Source: Methanosarcinaceae archaeon (lineage in GTDB: Archaea > Halobacteriota > Methanosarcinia > Methanosarcinales > Methanosarcinaceae). Taken from it: 17,631 nt of DNA. This document shows, piece after piece, positions 1 through 6,765 of the stretch. Below the pieces are notes generated by a model. The model searched no databases. It was not told the DNA's origin and worked only from the letters and a program-made list of their open reading frames with translations. Numbering within the stretch: the first letter of the stretch is position 1; the number at the start of each line of letters is the position of its first letter. Position numbers and translations under genes: made by a program. The DNA lies in NCBI GenBank assembly GCA_030594665.1, contig JAUVET010000004.1:1-17631 (forward strand). The letters run 5' to 3'.

Positions 1-24
1 CAGGCATTTAAGCCGGGTGAATAA
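1..24 (+). CDS. Tail of upstream reading frame (probable N-terminal part of NMD3), partial
   Basis: The window opens in a reading frame that encodes QAFKPGE and then meets TAA at 22-24. The frame is the same as that of the following NMD3-like ORF, with only one codon (TAC) between the stop and its ATG. In archaeal NMD3 proteins a Cys-rich metal-binding half is followed directly by a segment of the AILQVRA type, so this fragment fits the end of the N-terminal half. Seven codons are too few to identify it independently, so the link to NMD3 rests on frame and position. Confidence 0.4.
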   Translation, partial: QAFKPGE

Positions 25-27
25 TAC

Positions 28-345
28 ATGGGACATGATGCCATCCTCCAGGTACGGGCCGATCGGCAGATGACTGAAGATGAGACCAGGTCGGTACATA
101 ATATTGTCGGGAAATATTGCAGCGGCGTGGATTACGAATATCTTGATGTTAAGCGGGGGATTGATGTCTATATCACCAATGTGGCGAGTGCCAGGCATGC
201 GGCTGCCAGGATAATGAAGGTGCTGGGAGGCAGCAAGAAGGAGAGTTCAAAGTATTTGCGGGTGCAAGGCGGGAAAGTGTTGTACCAGTTTACGGTACGG
301 GTGAAGCTGCCGAAGGAGGCTTCGGGGGGAAGGTATGGATTTTGA
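28..345 (+). CDS. NMD3-family ribosome export/assembly protein, C-terminal half
   Basis: The 105-residue product matches the later part of the archaeal NMD3 family as I recall it. It has AILQVRADR near the N-terminus, then GIDVYITNVASARHAAARI (residues 44-62), then a KESSKYL segment and the closing YQFTVRVKLP strand. NMD3 binds the large ribosomal subunit in eukaryotes; its archaeal counterpart is assumed to act in 50S biogenesis. The Cys-rich zinc domain expected at the N-terminus is absent here and should lie upstream of the window. An in-frame TAA at 22-24 separates the two halves. GGTGA at 16-20 is a good ribosome site 7 nt before the ATG, so this half could be translated separately. It is either a split gene or a nonsense-interrupted one. 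The stop is TAA, so pyrrolysine readthrough does not explain it. Confidence 0.7.
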   Translation: MGHDAILQVRADRQMTEDETRSVHNIVGKYCSGVDYEYLDVKRGIDVYITNVASARHAAARIMKVLGGSKKESSKYLRVQGGKVLYQFTVRVKLPKEASGGRYGF

Positions 346-617
346 TTTAAGCGTGTCAGTCCGATTTCGCTTATTCGCAATCACGATTCTTACGATGGTT
401 CGCATTACACTCTTCATAGCTTTCTTATCCTGGCAGTTGGCCTGAAACGTCAGAAAGTCTAATTCACCACGTTGTCCTGTGCCTTAACTGGGCAGATTAG
501 AGATTGCTATGGGAAAGCTAATAAATTAGTAAGGGAGTTCTAAGACGATGTGTCTGCATGCAAATAAAAATAGTCAACACCTGATAGTTAAGGAAGGGGC
601 GCATTATTAGAATTAAT

Positions 618-2318
618 TTGGTTATACTTCTATGCGCTCTTCTTCTCGCAGTATCTGCCATAAATCCATCGTCAGCATCCAGTATCACACATCCGGTAAT
701 ATTTGAGTTTCTTCCAAATCCGGAAGCCCTTATGGATCAGGGCGAGTATGTAGTTATCTACAACCCGACAGGTCAGGAAATTGATATATCAGGTTTTATT
801 CTTACAGATCTTGAGGGAGAATTAGAAATACCTGGTGGAACAATCCTTGATCCGGAATCAAACTACCGAATCGAACTTCCAGCAGACGGGATCCAGCTCA
901 GTAACAGTGGAGACGAGGTGATACTTCTCGATAATGCGTTACACATGGTGGATTGTGTCATTTACGGACACTCAGAATATAAAGGAGAAGGATGGCAGGG
1001 ATTTATGCTTGGCAGCGCTTCCGAAGAGCGCATATTCAGGCGCTTCTATCTTGATAAAGACACGGATACTGCATATGAGTGGCTGCCTCTTAAAGAGTAT
1101 TACCGGGGGCAGTCAGAGTTTATGCCATCTTCGAAATCATTTTCAGGTGAGGTCACAGTCTTTGTATCACCAGATTGCAGTCTTGAGATTCTTCAAAAGG
1201 AGATTCGGAGTGCATCCATTCTCAGAGTGAATGTCTATCTCTTCGAAAGCCAGGATATTGAGCGGGAAGTGGTAGATCTGCTCAGTCGAGGTGGAACGGT
1301 GTATATTCTCATAGAGGGCAGCCCTGTTGGCGGTATCAGCGATACTGAAGTCAAAATACTCAAACATATCATAGAAAAAGGTGGAGAGGTTCGGTTCAGT
1401 AATGATTCGCTTTACCGGCTGAACCATGCAAAGTACGCATTGATTGACAGCGATACCATAATTATCGGTTCTGAGAACTGGAACAGTGGCGGGTATCCGC
1501 CCGATGGCTCCATTGGAAATCGCGGCTGGGGTGTTGTCATAAAAGACCGGGAAATATTCCATGATATGTTTTCCATATTTGAGCATGACTGGGCACACGG
1601 AATAAAGATTAGTCCCAGTGACCTGCCACAGGGATCAAAATCCGATTCGGACGAGCCAGATAACCGCTACGGACATAAGGTATTTGAATCAAAGAACATA
1701 AATGCTGAATTCACAACGAGCATGATTATCGGACCTGATAACAGCCTCCATTATGAAACGATCATCGAGACGATAAACTCTGCTGAAAAGACGCTCTATA
1801 TCGAGCAGGCATATATAAGGAGGAACTGGAGAACCGATGAGAACCCTTACCTTCAATCTGCAATCAATGCTGCAACGCAGGGTGTGGAAGTGAAAGTCCT
1901 CCTTGATTCAATGTGGTACAACACAAACGAGGAGAATGACAATGATGAACTTTGCAACTACCTGAACGATATCGCCTCGCAGGAGAACCTGGACCTTGAA
2001 GCACGGCTTGTGGAACGGGATGGAATTACAAAGATCCACAATAAAGGTGTGATCGTTGACGGCCAGAAGGTACTGATCTCCTCGATAAACTGGAACAAAC
2101 ATAGCCCGACCTACAACAGGGAGGTCGGAATCATAATCGAAAATCCCGAGTTAGCAGCATACTACACCGAAGTCTTCCTTTACGACTGGAACCTGGGTAG
2201 AACAGAGACAACATCATCAAAAACAATCATAAACCCCTTAATAGTGGCAGTAATGATACTGCTCGCTGCATCAATGATCTATTTAATAAAGCAATGGATG
2301 GGTAAATCCGGAAAATAG
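618..2318 (+). CDS. Lamin-tail domain plus double phospholipase D-like protein with membrane anchor
   Basis: The 566-residue product has a hydrophobic N-terminus (VILLCALLLAVSA) that looks like a signal peptide. A lamin-tail-like domain follows at about residues 24-118 (EFLPNPE...YVVIYNPTG...ISGFILTD...VILLD). Two phospholipase D-type repeats come next: HxKx4D at H270-K272-D277, followed by GSENWNSGG, and at H474-K476-D481, followed by SSINWN. A transmembrane helix lies at about 537-556 with a short basic tail (KQWMGKSGK). Two HKD motifs normally form one active site, so the enzyme may be active outside the cell as a phosphodiesterase or nuclease; the substrate is unknown. The start is uncertain. 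TTG at 618 is the only usual start near the signal peptide, but the purine-rich AGGAAGGGG (591-599) is 18 nt away. In-frame ATT codons at 603 and 606 lie closer to it, and starting there would add an Arg before the hydrophobic stretch. Confidence 0.85.
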   Translation: MVILLCALLLAVSAINPSSASSITHPVIFEFLPNPEALMDQGEYVVIYNPTGQEIDISGFILTDLEGELEIPGGTILDPESNYRIELPADGIQLSNSGDEVILLDNALHMVDCVIYGHSEYKGEGWQGFMLGSASEERIFRRFYLDKDTDTAYEWLPLKEYYRGQSEFMPSSKSFSGEVTVFVSPDCSLEILQKEIRSASILRVNVYLFESQDIEREVVDLLSRGGTVYILIEGSPVGGISDTEVKILKHIIEKGGEVRFSNDSLYRLNHAKYALIDSDTIIIGSENWNSGGYPPDGSIGNRGWGVVIKDREIFHDMFSIFEHDWAHGIKISPSDLPQGSKSDSDEPDNRYGHKVFESKNINAEFTTSMIIGPDNSLHYETIIETINSAEKTLYIEQAYIRRNWRTDENPYLQSAINAATQGVEVKVLLDSMWYNTNEENDNDELCNYLNDIASQENLDLEARLVERDGITKIHNKGVIVDGQKVLISSINWNKHSPTYNREVGIIIENPELAAYYTEVFLYDWNLGRTETTSSKTIINPLIVAVMILLAASMIYLIKQWMGKSGK

Positions 2319-2497
2319 CTTTATTCTTCGTATATCCACTCAGCTCACTTTCTTTTCCAATCTTAACATCAAACGTTTCAGTTTAAATAACCACCAGGCA
2401 AAATTGATTTCCGCTTTTACTATTCTGCCTCAGGCTGCCTTTGTCAGGTAAATATGAAGAGGGCGAAAAATTCTAAGAACATGCTGATGGCCTCATA

Positions 2498-2907
2498 TTA
2501 GACGTACCAAGTTCTCCCGTCCTTTCTTAACCCGCTAGACCGGTCCGTTTTCTGCTGTACTTTCATCATTCTGACATCCTTCTCTGCTTGATTATTATCA
2601 AATGGGACCTCAAAATAATACATAAACCTGAGAATATCGCCTTTATGAAGCAGTCCGGGAGATTTTTCGGTTTGGTCTGTTTCTTTCTACCACGCTTCTT
2701 TGGTTCTGTGTTGGAGATTAAAGGCGGTGGATTTTCTTCCTGTCCCATTTTGGTGATGTAGTCATACATCGTTTCAAAATCTTTAATCTGCTCGGCCGTT
2801 AAGGAATCAGACGTTTCTCGTGTTTCGTCCACACATCCTTTGATAATAAGAAGCAAATCTGCCATCTCCCCTGACCATTTCTGATCATAATTTTCAGAGA
2901 TGAACAA
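2498..2907 (-). pseudogene. IS66-family transposase remnant (C-terminal part, frameshifted)
   Basis: On the minus strand the frame beginning near 2907 reads FISENYDQKWSGEMADLL, then ENPPPL, then [16 protein letters not shown]. This is the pattern seen in IS66 transposases just before the last catalytic residue. After KNLPDCFIK the match moves to another frame, which reads [20 protein letters not shown], then [10 protein letters not shown], then a weaker [13 protein letters not shown] ending in TAA at 2498-2500. The NNQAE glutamate is the last acidic residue of the DDE triad. The gene is broken in at least two ways: a frameshift near 2640, and loss of everything upstream of FISENY, where an in-frame TAA precedes at about 2914-2916. 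No terminal inverted repeats or accessory genes (TnpA, TnpB) were found, so this is a dead fragment. Confidence 0.8.
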
Positions 2908-2988
2908 TATTGTTTAGTTTTTAACTAAAGTGGATTTGCGATCTGACAATTCATTCCGGTTAAAGTTATAATGGTGTTTGGGATCAAA

Positions 2989-3070
2989 TGCCATTATAGG
3001 TGCAATATTGTCTATCAATACTGCCATTATAACAGCAATATTGATATACTTTTATGCCATTATAATGGCA
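2989..3070 (+). promoter_or_regulatory. Three-copy 33-bp-phased operator array over the promoter of the AAA/DUF4143 gene
   Basis: TGCCATTATA starts at 2989, 3022 and 3055, exactly 33 bp apart (about three helical turns). The first two copies continue to GCAATATTG (ending 3010 and 3043). The third is the perfect palindrome TGCCATTATAATGGCA (3055-3070), which ends two bases before the ATG at 3072. A reverse half-copy TATAATGG lies at 2967-2974. The TATA-like stretch GATATACTTTTAT (3042-3054) is placed for a leaderless start near 3072. A protein bound to the palindrome would sit between the TATA box and the transcription start, as a repressor does. The binding protein is not known from the sequence. 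Confidence 0.65.
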
Positions 3071-3071
3071 T

Positions 3072-4400
3072 ATGTTAAAAGAAACATTGATCCATTCAAA
3101 TCCCTGGTGGTCAACCGGTAAAATTCCTGAATATGTGCCCATAATAAAACGCGATGCGTTTCATCTTTTAAAGCAAGAGCTGGACAAAGACAGGATCAGT
3201 GCCGCAGTTGGTCCGCGCAGGGTAGGTAAATCAACTCTTTTGTATCAGATAATTGATGAACTTTTAAAAAACGGTGTCAGTGCTGAAAATATCCTCTATG
3301 TTTCTTTTGATTACACTCGTAGCAGTATTGAAGATGCCATTGAAAATTATCTGGAACTAATGGATCCTGAAGGGAAAATATATTGTTTTTTTGATGAGGT
3401 ACATCAGGTATCCGACTGGTCATTGACACTGAAGAATTATTACGATTTCAAGAAGAATTACAAGATATTCATATCAGGTTCATCAAGCACACTTTTGTAT
3501 ACCACAACGGAATCGCTTGTTGGCAGGATATGGTTTGTTCCGGTTCATCCAATGTCATATCGTGAATTTATGAAGATCAAATGTAATAAGTCAGTGAATT
3601 TTAAGAACATAACCCCGTCCGGCGATTTTTTAGAAGCAGTTGATGACCTTTTTGAAATGGAATATGAGATATTGAAGGTCAAAGAGACCTTAAAACGAAT
3701 GCTTCGGGAATATATTTTATGGGGCGGCTTTCCGGAGTACACACAACAAAAATATTTGAGTGAAGAATGGCAGAACTATTTGAGGCAGAATTTCATAAGT
3801 CTCACGCTCTTTAAAGACGTATTGAGCGTTTATTCAGTGCGGGAACCGAAGGCTCTTGAAAACCTGATGTACCTGATAGCGGAAAAACAGACATTGCCAT
3901 TAAACAATTACACTTTATCAAAAATATTGTGCATAAAGAAGGAGACTGTTCATAATTATCTGCAGTACTTAAAAAGTGCACATTTGATATTTAGCGCAAC
4001 CCATTACTCGAAAAATGCCACAAAGAGGATCACAAAAAAAACAAAATATTACATTGTGGATACAGGTCTTAGAAATGCTCTTTTAACAGAGTCAATACCT
4101 GGCGATGACGCACTTGGAAAAGATATAGAAGGTGCTGTTGCCGCACATTTGATGCGCCATCGATCAGGCATTGATGCAAAATTGTTTTACTGGAAAGATA
4201 AGTACGAAGTGGATTTTGTTTATGATGATATTCCGATAGAGGTCAAGTTCAAGAATGATGTACGATCGGGTGAACTCAAAGGTATCATGAAATTTATGAA
4301 ACAATTTAAGTCAAAATATGGAATTGTTGTGACAAAAGACATGTTCAAGATGCAGGATAATATATTTTTCATTCCGGCATGGCTGTTTCTGGCACTTTGA
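3072..4400 (+). CDS. AAA ATPase of the AAA_14/DUF4143 type
   Basis: The 442-residue product has a Walker A motif GPRRVGKST at residues 47-55 and a Walker B YCFFDEV at about 104-110, followed by an HQV segment typical of this family. A winged-helix-like region (about 290-320) follows. The C-terminal DUF4143 segment carries E379-x-D381 in YEVDFVYDD and E390-V-K392 in PIEVKFK, a pattern like a PD-(D/E)xK nuclease core. The length matches complete family members, so the gene looks intact. These ATPases are abundant and lineage-expanded in methanogenic archaea, and no reaction is established for them. The ATG at 3072 directly follows the palindrome of the phased operator array and has no ribosome site before it, so the mRNA is probably leaderless. 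Control at its own promoter is likely; self-control is only a guess. It stands alone, downstream of a dead IS66 piece. Confidence 0.85.
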   Translation: MLKETLIHSNPWWSTGKIPEYVPIIKRDAFHLLKQELDKDRISAAVGPRRVGKSTLLYQIIDELLKNGVSAENILYVSFDYTRSSIEDAIENYLELMDPEGKIYCFFDEVHQVSDWSLTLKNYYDFKKNYKIFISGSSSTLLYTTTESLVGRIWFVPVHPMSYREFMKIKCNKSVNFKNITPSGDFLEAVDDLFEMEYEILKVKETLKRMLREYILWGGFPEYTQQKYLSEEWQNYLRQNFISLTLFKDVLSVYSVREPKALENLMYLIAEKQTLPLNNYTLSKILCIKKETVHNYLQYLKSAHLIFSATHYSKNATKRITKKTKYYIVDTGLRNALLTESIPGDDALGKDIEGAVAAHLMRHRSGIDAKLFYWKDKYEVDFVYDDIPIEVKFKNDVRSGELKGIMKFMKQFKSKYGIVVTKDMFKMQDNIFFIPAWLFLAL

Positions 4401-4453
4401 ATCCCAATCCCACTTGACTTTCAAATAACTTCAATCCAATTCGAAGTTTACGC

Positions 4454-4466
4454 AAATATTATTAAT
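4454..4466 (+). promoter_or_regulatory. Probable TATA box of the membrane winged-helix gene
   Basis: AAATATTATTAAT lies about 23-35 nt before the ATG at 4489, where an archaeal TATA element would sit for a leaderless transcript. No Shine-Dalgarno-like purine run precedes the ATG. This is based on position and composition only. Confidence 0.35.
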
Positions 4467-4488
4467 CAAACGCCTCATATTTCGTTGT

Positions 4489-5331
4489 ATGAAAAACAAC
4501 GATGACAACAATGAAAACAACAATACCGAAAAAGTGCTGATCCTGCCGCTTAATGAAAACTCGAAGAAGATAACGCAGACACTCTCAAACGACACTGCGC
4601 TTAAGGTTCTTGAACTTCTGGCGCAACAGCCAATGTCGGCAACCGCTATTTCTGAAGAACTTGATCTGGCACTAACCACAATAAAATATAATCTGGATTC
4701 CCTTATTGAATCCGATCTCATAAAGGTCAACAAAACCAAATGGAGCAAAAAAGGGAGAGAGATCAAGATATATGAGCCAGTGCAAAAATTGATCGTTGTC
4801 GTGCCAGGCGGGGGAAAAACGGACAAGTCATCGATAATCAGCATGCTGCAAAAGTATCTGGGAATGATCGGCGCGGCAATATTTGCATCGTTTGGCATCG
4901 AATACCTGGCAAATATTACAGGTCGCAGCAGGGGTTTGCAGGCAATGCCGGATATGACAGATTCAGGCAGGATGGTTGAATCCATAGCAATTGCAGGGGA
5001 TGAACAGGATGCTGCATTAATGCAAATCAATGAAACGCTCTACGAAAGCGCACCTGTTGCAGATACAATGATCAACAATACGCTCAGTGGTATTGAAGAG
5101 GTTACAGAATATGCGGCTTCGGAGGTTGTACCTGAGTCATTGCAGGTGGCTGCTCCTATGGATATGGCTGCTCCTATGGATGTAGCTGCAAAGGGTTTAG
5201 AACCTGTTGCCATTGGGGCGATCGATCAGGGTCTGGCACCTCACATAGGACTATGGTTCTTTTTCGGATGCATGTTTGTAATATTGTTCTTATTGGTACG
5301 GGAACTATATTATAGAAAAAAATCATTATGA
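4489..5331 (+). CDS. Membrane-anchored winged-helix (ArsR-like) transcriptional regulator
   Basis: The 280-residue product begins with an Asn/Asp-rich tail. A winged helix follows at about residues 30-100: LSNDTALKVLELLAQQPMSATAISEELDLALTT, where the recognition helix is near TTIKYNLDSLIESDLI, then a basic wing KWSKKGREIKIYEP. A hydrophobic helix lies at about 122-142 (LGMIGAAIFASFGIEYLA). About 110 residues follow, rich in Ala, Met and acidic groups, with a short internal repeat (AAPMDMAAPMDVAAK). A second membrane helix is at about 254-272 (GLWFFFGCMFVILFLLV) and a basic tail ends the protein. This puts the DNA-binding domain in the cytoplasm and the middle loop outside, the layout of one-component membrane sensors common in Methanosarcinales. 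The signal and target genes are unknown. truA follows 16 nt downstream, so the two are probably co-transcribed. Confidence 0.75.
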   Translation: MKNNDDNNENNNTEKVLILPLNENSKKITQTLSNDTALKVLELLAQQPMSATAISEELDLALTTIKYNLDSLIESDLIKVNKTKWSKKGREIKIYEPVQKLIVVVPGGGKTDKSSIISMLQKYLGMIGAAIFASFGIEYLANITGRSRGLQAMPDMTDSGRMVESIAIAGDEQDAALMQINETLYESAPVADTMINNTLSGIEEVTEYAASEVVPESLQVAAPMDMAAPMDVAAKGLEPVAIGAIDQGLAPHIGLWFFFGCMFVILFLLVRELYYRKKSL

Positions 5332-5347
5332 TCATAGAGTGAGTCAC

Positions 5348-6157
5348 ATGAGAGTTGCATTAAAACTTGCATATATCGGAACCAATTACCATGGTTCCCA
5401 GATCCAGCCAAATGTCACGACTATTGAAGGCAAGATGTTTGAAGCCCTGAAGGAACTTGGTATCATAGATAATCCGAAACAGGCAAACTTCACAAGCGCA
5501 GGACGAACAGATGCCGGAGTTCATGCACTGGGACAGGTTGTGGCATTCAACACCGACAAGCCTGAACTTGCAATTCCGCGAGTGATAAATTCAAAACTCC
5601 CGAACTCGATATGGGCGTGGGCACATGCACACGTGCCTGATGATTTCAATCCCAGATACAATGCTGTAAGCCGCAGTTACAGGTATATCATGAGCGGGGA
5701 GCTATACGACATATCAAAGATCAGGTCTGCATCAAAACTCCTGATCGGTACACATGATTTTGCAAACTTCTGTACGAATGATGGTGATAAGGGTACAGTC
5801 CGCAATGTTGAGCGTATCGATGTCAGGGTCAGCGGAGCACTGACAAAAATAGACGTTCAGGCGAACAGTTTTTTGTGGAACATGGTGCGCAAGATCGTCA
5901 CCGCGCTCATGATGGTAGGAAGCGATGTACGTGATATCGAGTGGCTGGAACAGATGCTCGACCCCGAATCGTATGAAGAGGGTATCGAGCCCGCATCGGC
6001 ATACGGCCTAACATTAACAAAAGTGGACTATCCGCTCCCTATTGAATGGATCGAGGATGGTTATACAATACGCAGGGCACATGAGCATATACATGAGCAT
6101 TTGATCCGACATAGGGTTATGGCTGAAGTGCTTGAGAATCTTGTCCCGCAAAATTAA
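5348..6157 (+). CDS. truA: tRNA pseudouridine(38-40) synthase TruA
   Basis: TruA isomerises uridines 38-40 in the anticodon arm of tRNAs. The product (269 residues from ATG 5348) shows the archaeal TruA signature: MRVALKLAYIGTNYHG at the N-terminus and the catalytic segment SAGRTDAGVHA, with the nucleophile at D55. RYNAVSRSYRYIM follows at about residue 105, and FLWNMVRKIV marks the second half. The length is usual for archaeal TruA and nothing is missing. An in-frame GTG at 5339 would add three residues (MSH). I chose ATG 5348 because homologues begin with MRVALK and because GAGTGA (5337-5342) lies 5 nt before it. The gene follows the membrane winged-helix regulator closely, though no functional tie is evident. 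Confidence 0.95.
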   Translation: MRVALKLAYIGTNYHGSQIQPNVTTIEGKMFEALKELGIIDNPKQANFTSAGRTDAGVHALGQVVAFNTDKPELAIPRVINSKLPNSIWAWAHAHVPDDFNPRYNAVSRSYRYIMSGELYDISKIRSASKLLIGTHDFANFCTNDGDKGTVRNVERIDVRVSGALTKIDVQANSFLWNMVRKIVTALMMVGSDVRDIEWLEQMLDPESYEEGIEPASAYGLTLTKVDYPLPIEWIEDGYTIRRAHEHIHEHLIRHRVMAEVLENLVPQN

Positions 6158-6345
6158 ATTAGGGATCCATTTCATTTTTTGTGTTTGTTTAGCAAGTGTA
6201 CCGTTGACAGTTGTGTTGTAGTGTGGTGCAGGTGGTTTAGAGTTTTGGACAAAAACGGTGCTACCACACGCGCGCAGCGCGGCACATTCCCACATTACTG
6301 ACGTGAACGGTATGGACGTTTTTTCGTAGTATATTTTGTATATGT
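6158..6345. other. Intergenic DNA with a long-range dyad, no gene seen
   Basis: Most of the gap after truA has no credible coding frame. GTGTGGT at 6221-6227 is complementary to ACCACAC at 6263-6269, with 35 nt between. GCGCGCAGCGCG follows at about 6270-6281. This could be a hairpin or eroded mobile-element end. A minus-strand ORF across 6014-6352 is a shadow of truA. Confidence 0.4.
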
Positions 6346-6568
6346 TATCCAATTCTATTGGTCATCGGTTAAGGAGTTTGACAGAGTCGGCATGTATTAT
6401 TTTCTAAAAGACCAATGATTTCATACGATTCCCCAATTTAATATAAATCGAACACAGATGGCACGGATCAGATGGATTTTCACGGATTAATATTATATCC
6501 GCGCGCATCCGTGCAATCCGTGTTCCATTACAATATTACTCTTAACCGATGACACATGTATCCAATTC
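6346..6568. mobile_element. MITE-like element with terminal inverted repeats and flanking 10-bp direct repeats
   Basis: TCATCGGTTAAG (6362-6373) and CTTAACCGATGA (6541-6552) form a perfect 12-bp inverted repeat. Exactly 6 nt outside each arm lies the same 10-bp word TATCCAATTC (6346-6355 and 6559-6568) in direct orientation, like a target-site duplication. Counting the 6-nt spacers, the inverted ends match at 15 of 18 positions. The element (6356-6558) is 203 bp and codes for nothing. Inside it is a second dyad: 19-bp arms at 6450-6468 and 6507-6525 with 2 mismatches, made of repeated CACGGAT/ATCCGTG words. Such short non-coding elements are normally moved by a transposase encoded elsewhere. 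Confidence 0.55.
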
Positions 6569-6614
6569 ATATTAATCCGATCGATTTATCACTTTTTCTA
6601 AATGTTTGGAATGC

Positions 6615-6646
6615 TCCGCCTGCGGCGGATTGAGTCGGAATCAAAA
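6615..6646 (+). repeat. REP-like hairpin repeat, copy 1
   Basis: The repeat starts with TCCGCCTGCGGCGGA, a perfect 6-bp stem with a 3-nt loop, followed by TTGAGTCGGAATCAAAA. A second copy at 17302-17333 matches at 27 of 32 positions. Two copies in 17.6 kb, both outside genes, point to a dispersed family. Confidence 0.6.
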
Positions 6647-6765
6647 CTAACTAAAAAAGTCTCACAATTCTACGGATGGAATTACTACAAATGAGAACAA
6701 GAGTTTCGCGAACATGCCTTCATTCTATGGTATCCGGTGATGTGGAACTGTCTTTCAATATCTCA

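Noticed and set aside
168..380. Minus-strand ORF of 70 residues
   Set aside because: It overlaps the NMD3-like gene in antisense and has no family features.
6014..6352. Minus-strand ORF of 112 residues
   Set aside because: It is antisense to the end of truA and runs through a dyad-rich non-coding stretch, with no recognisable motif.
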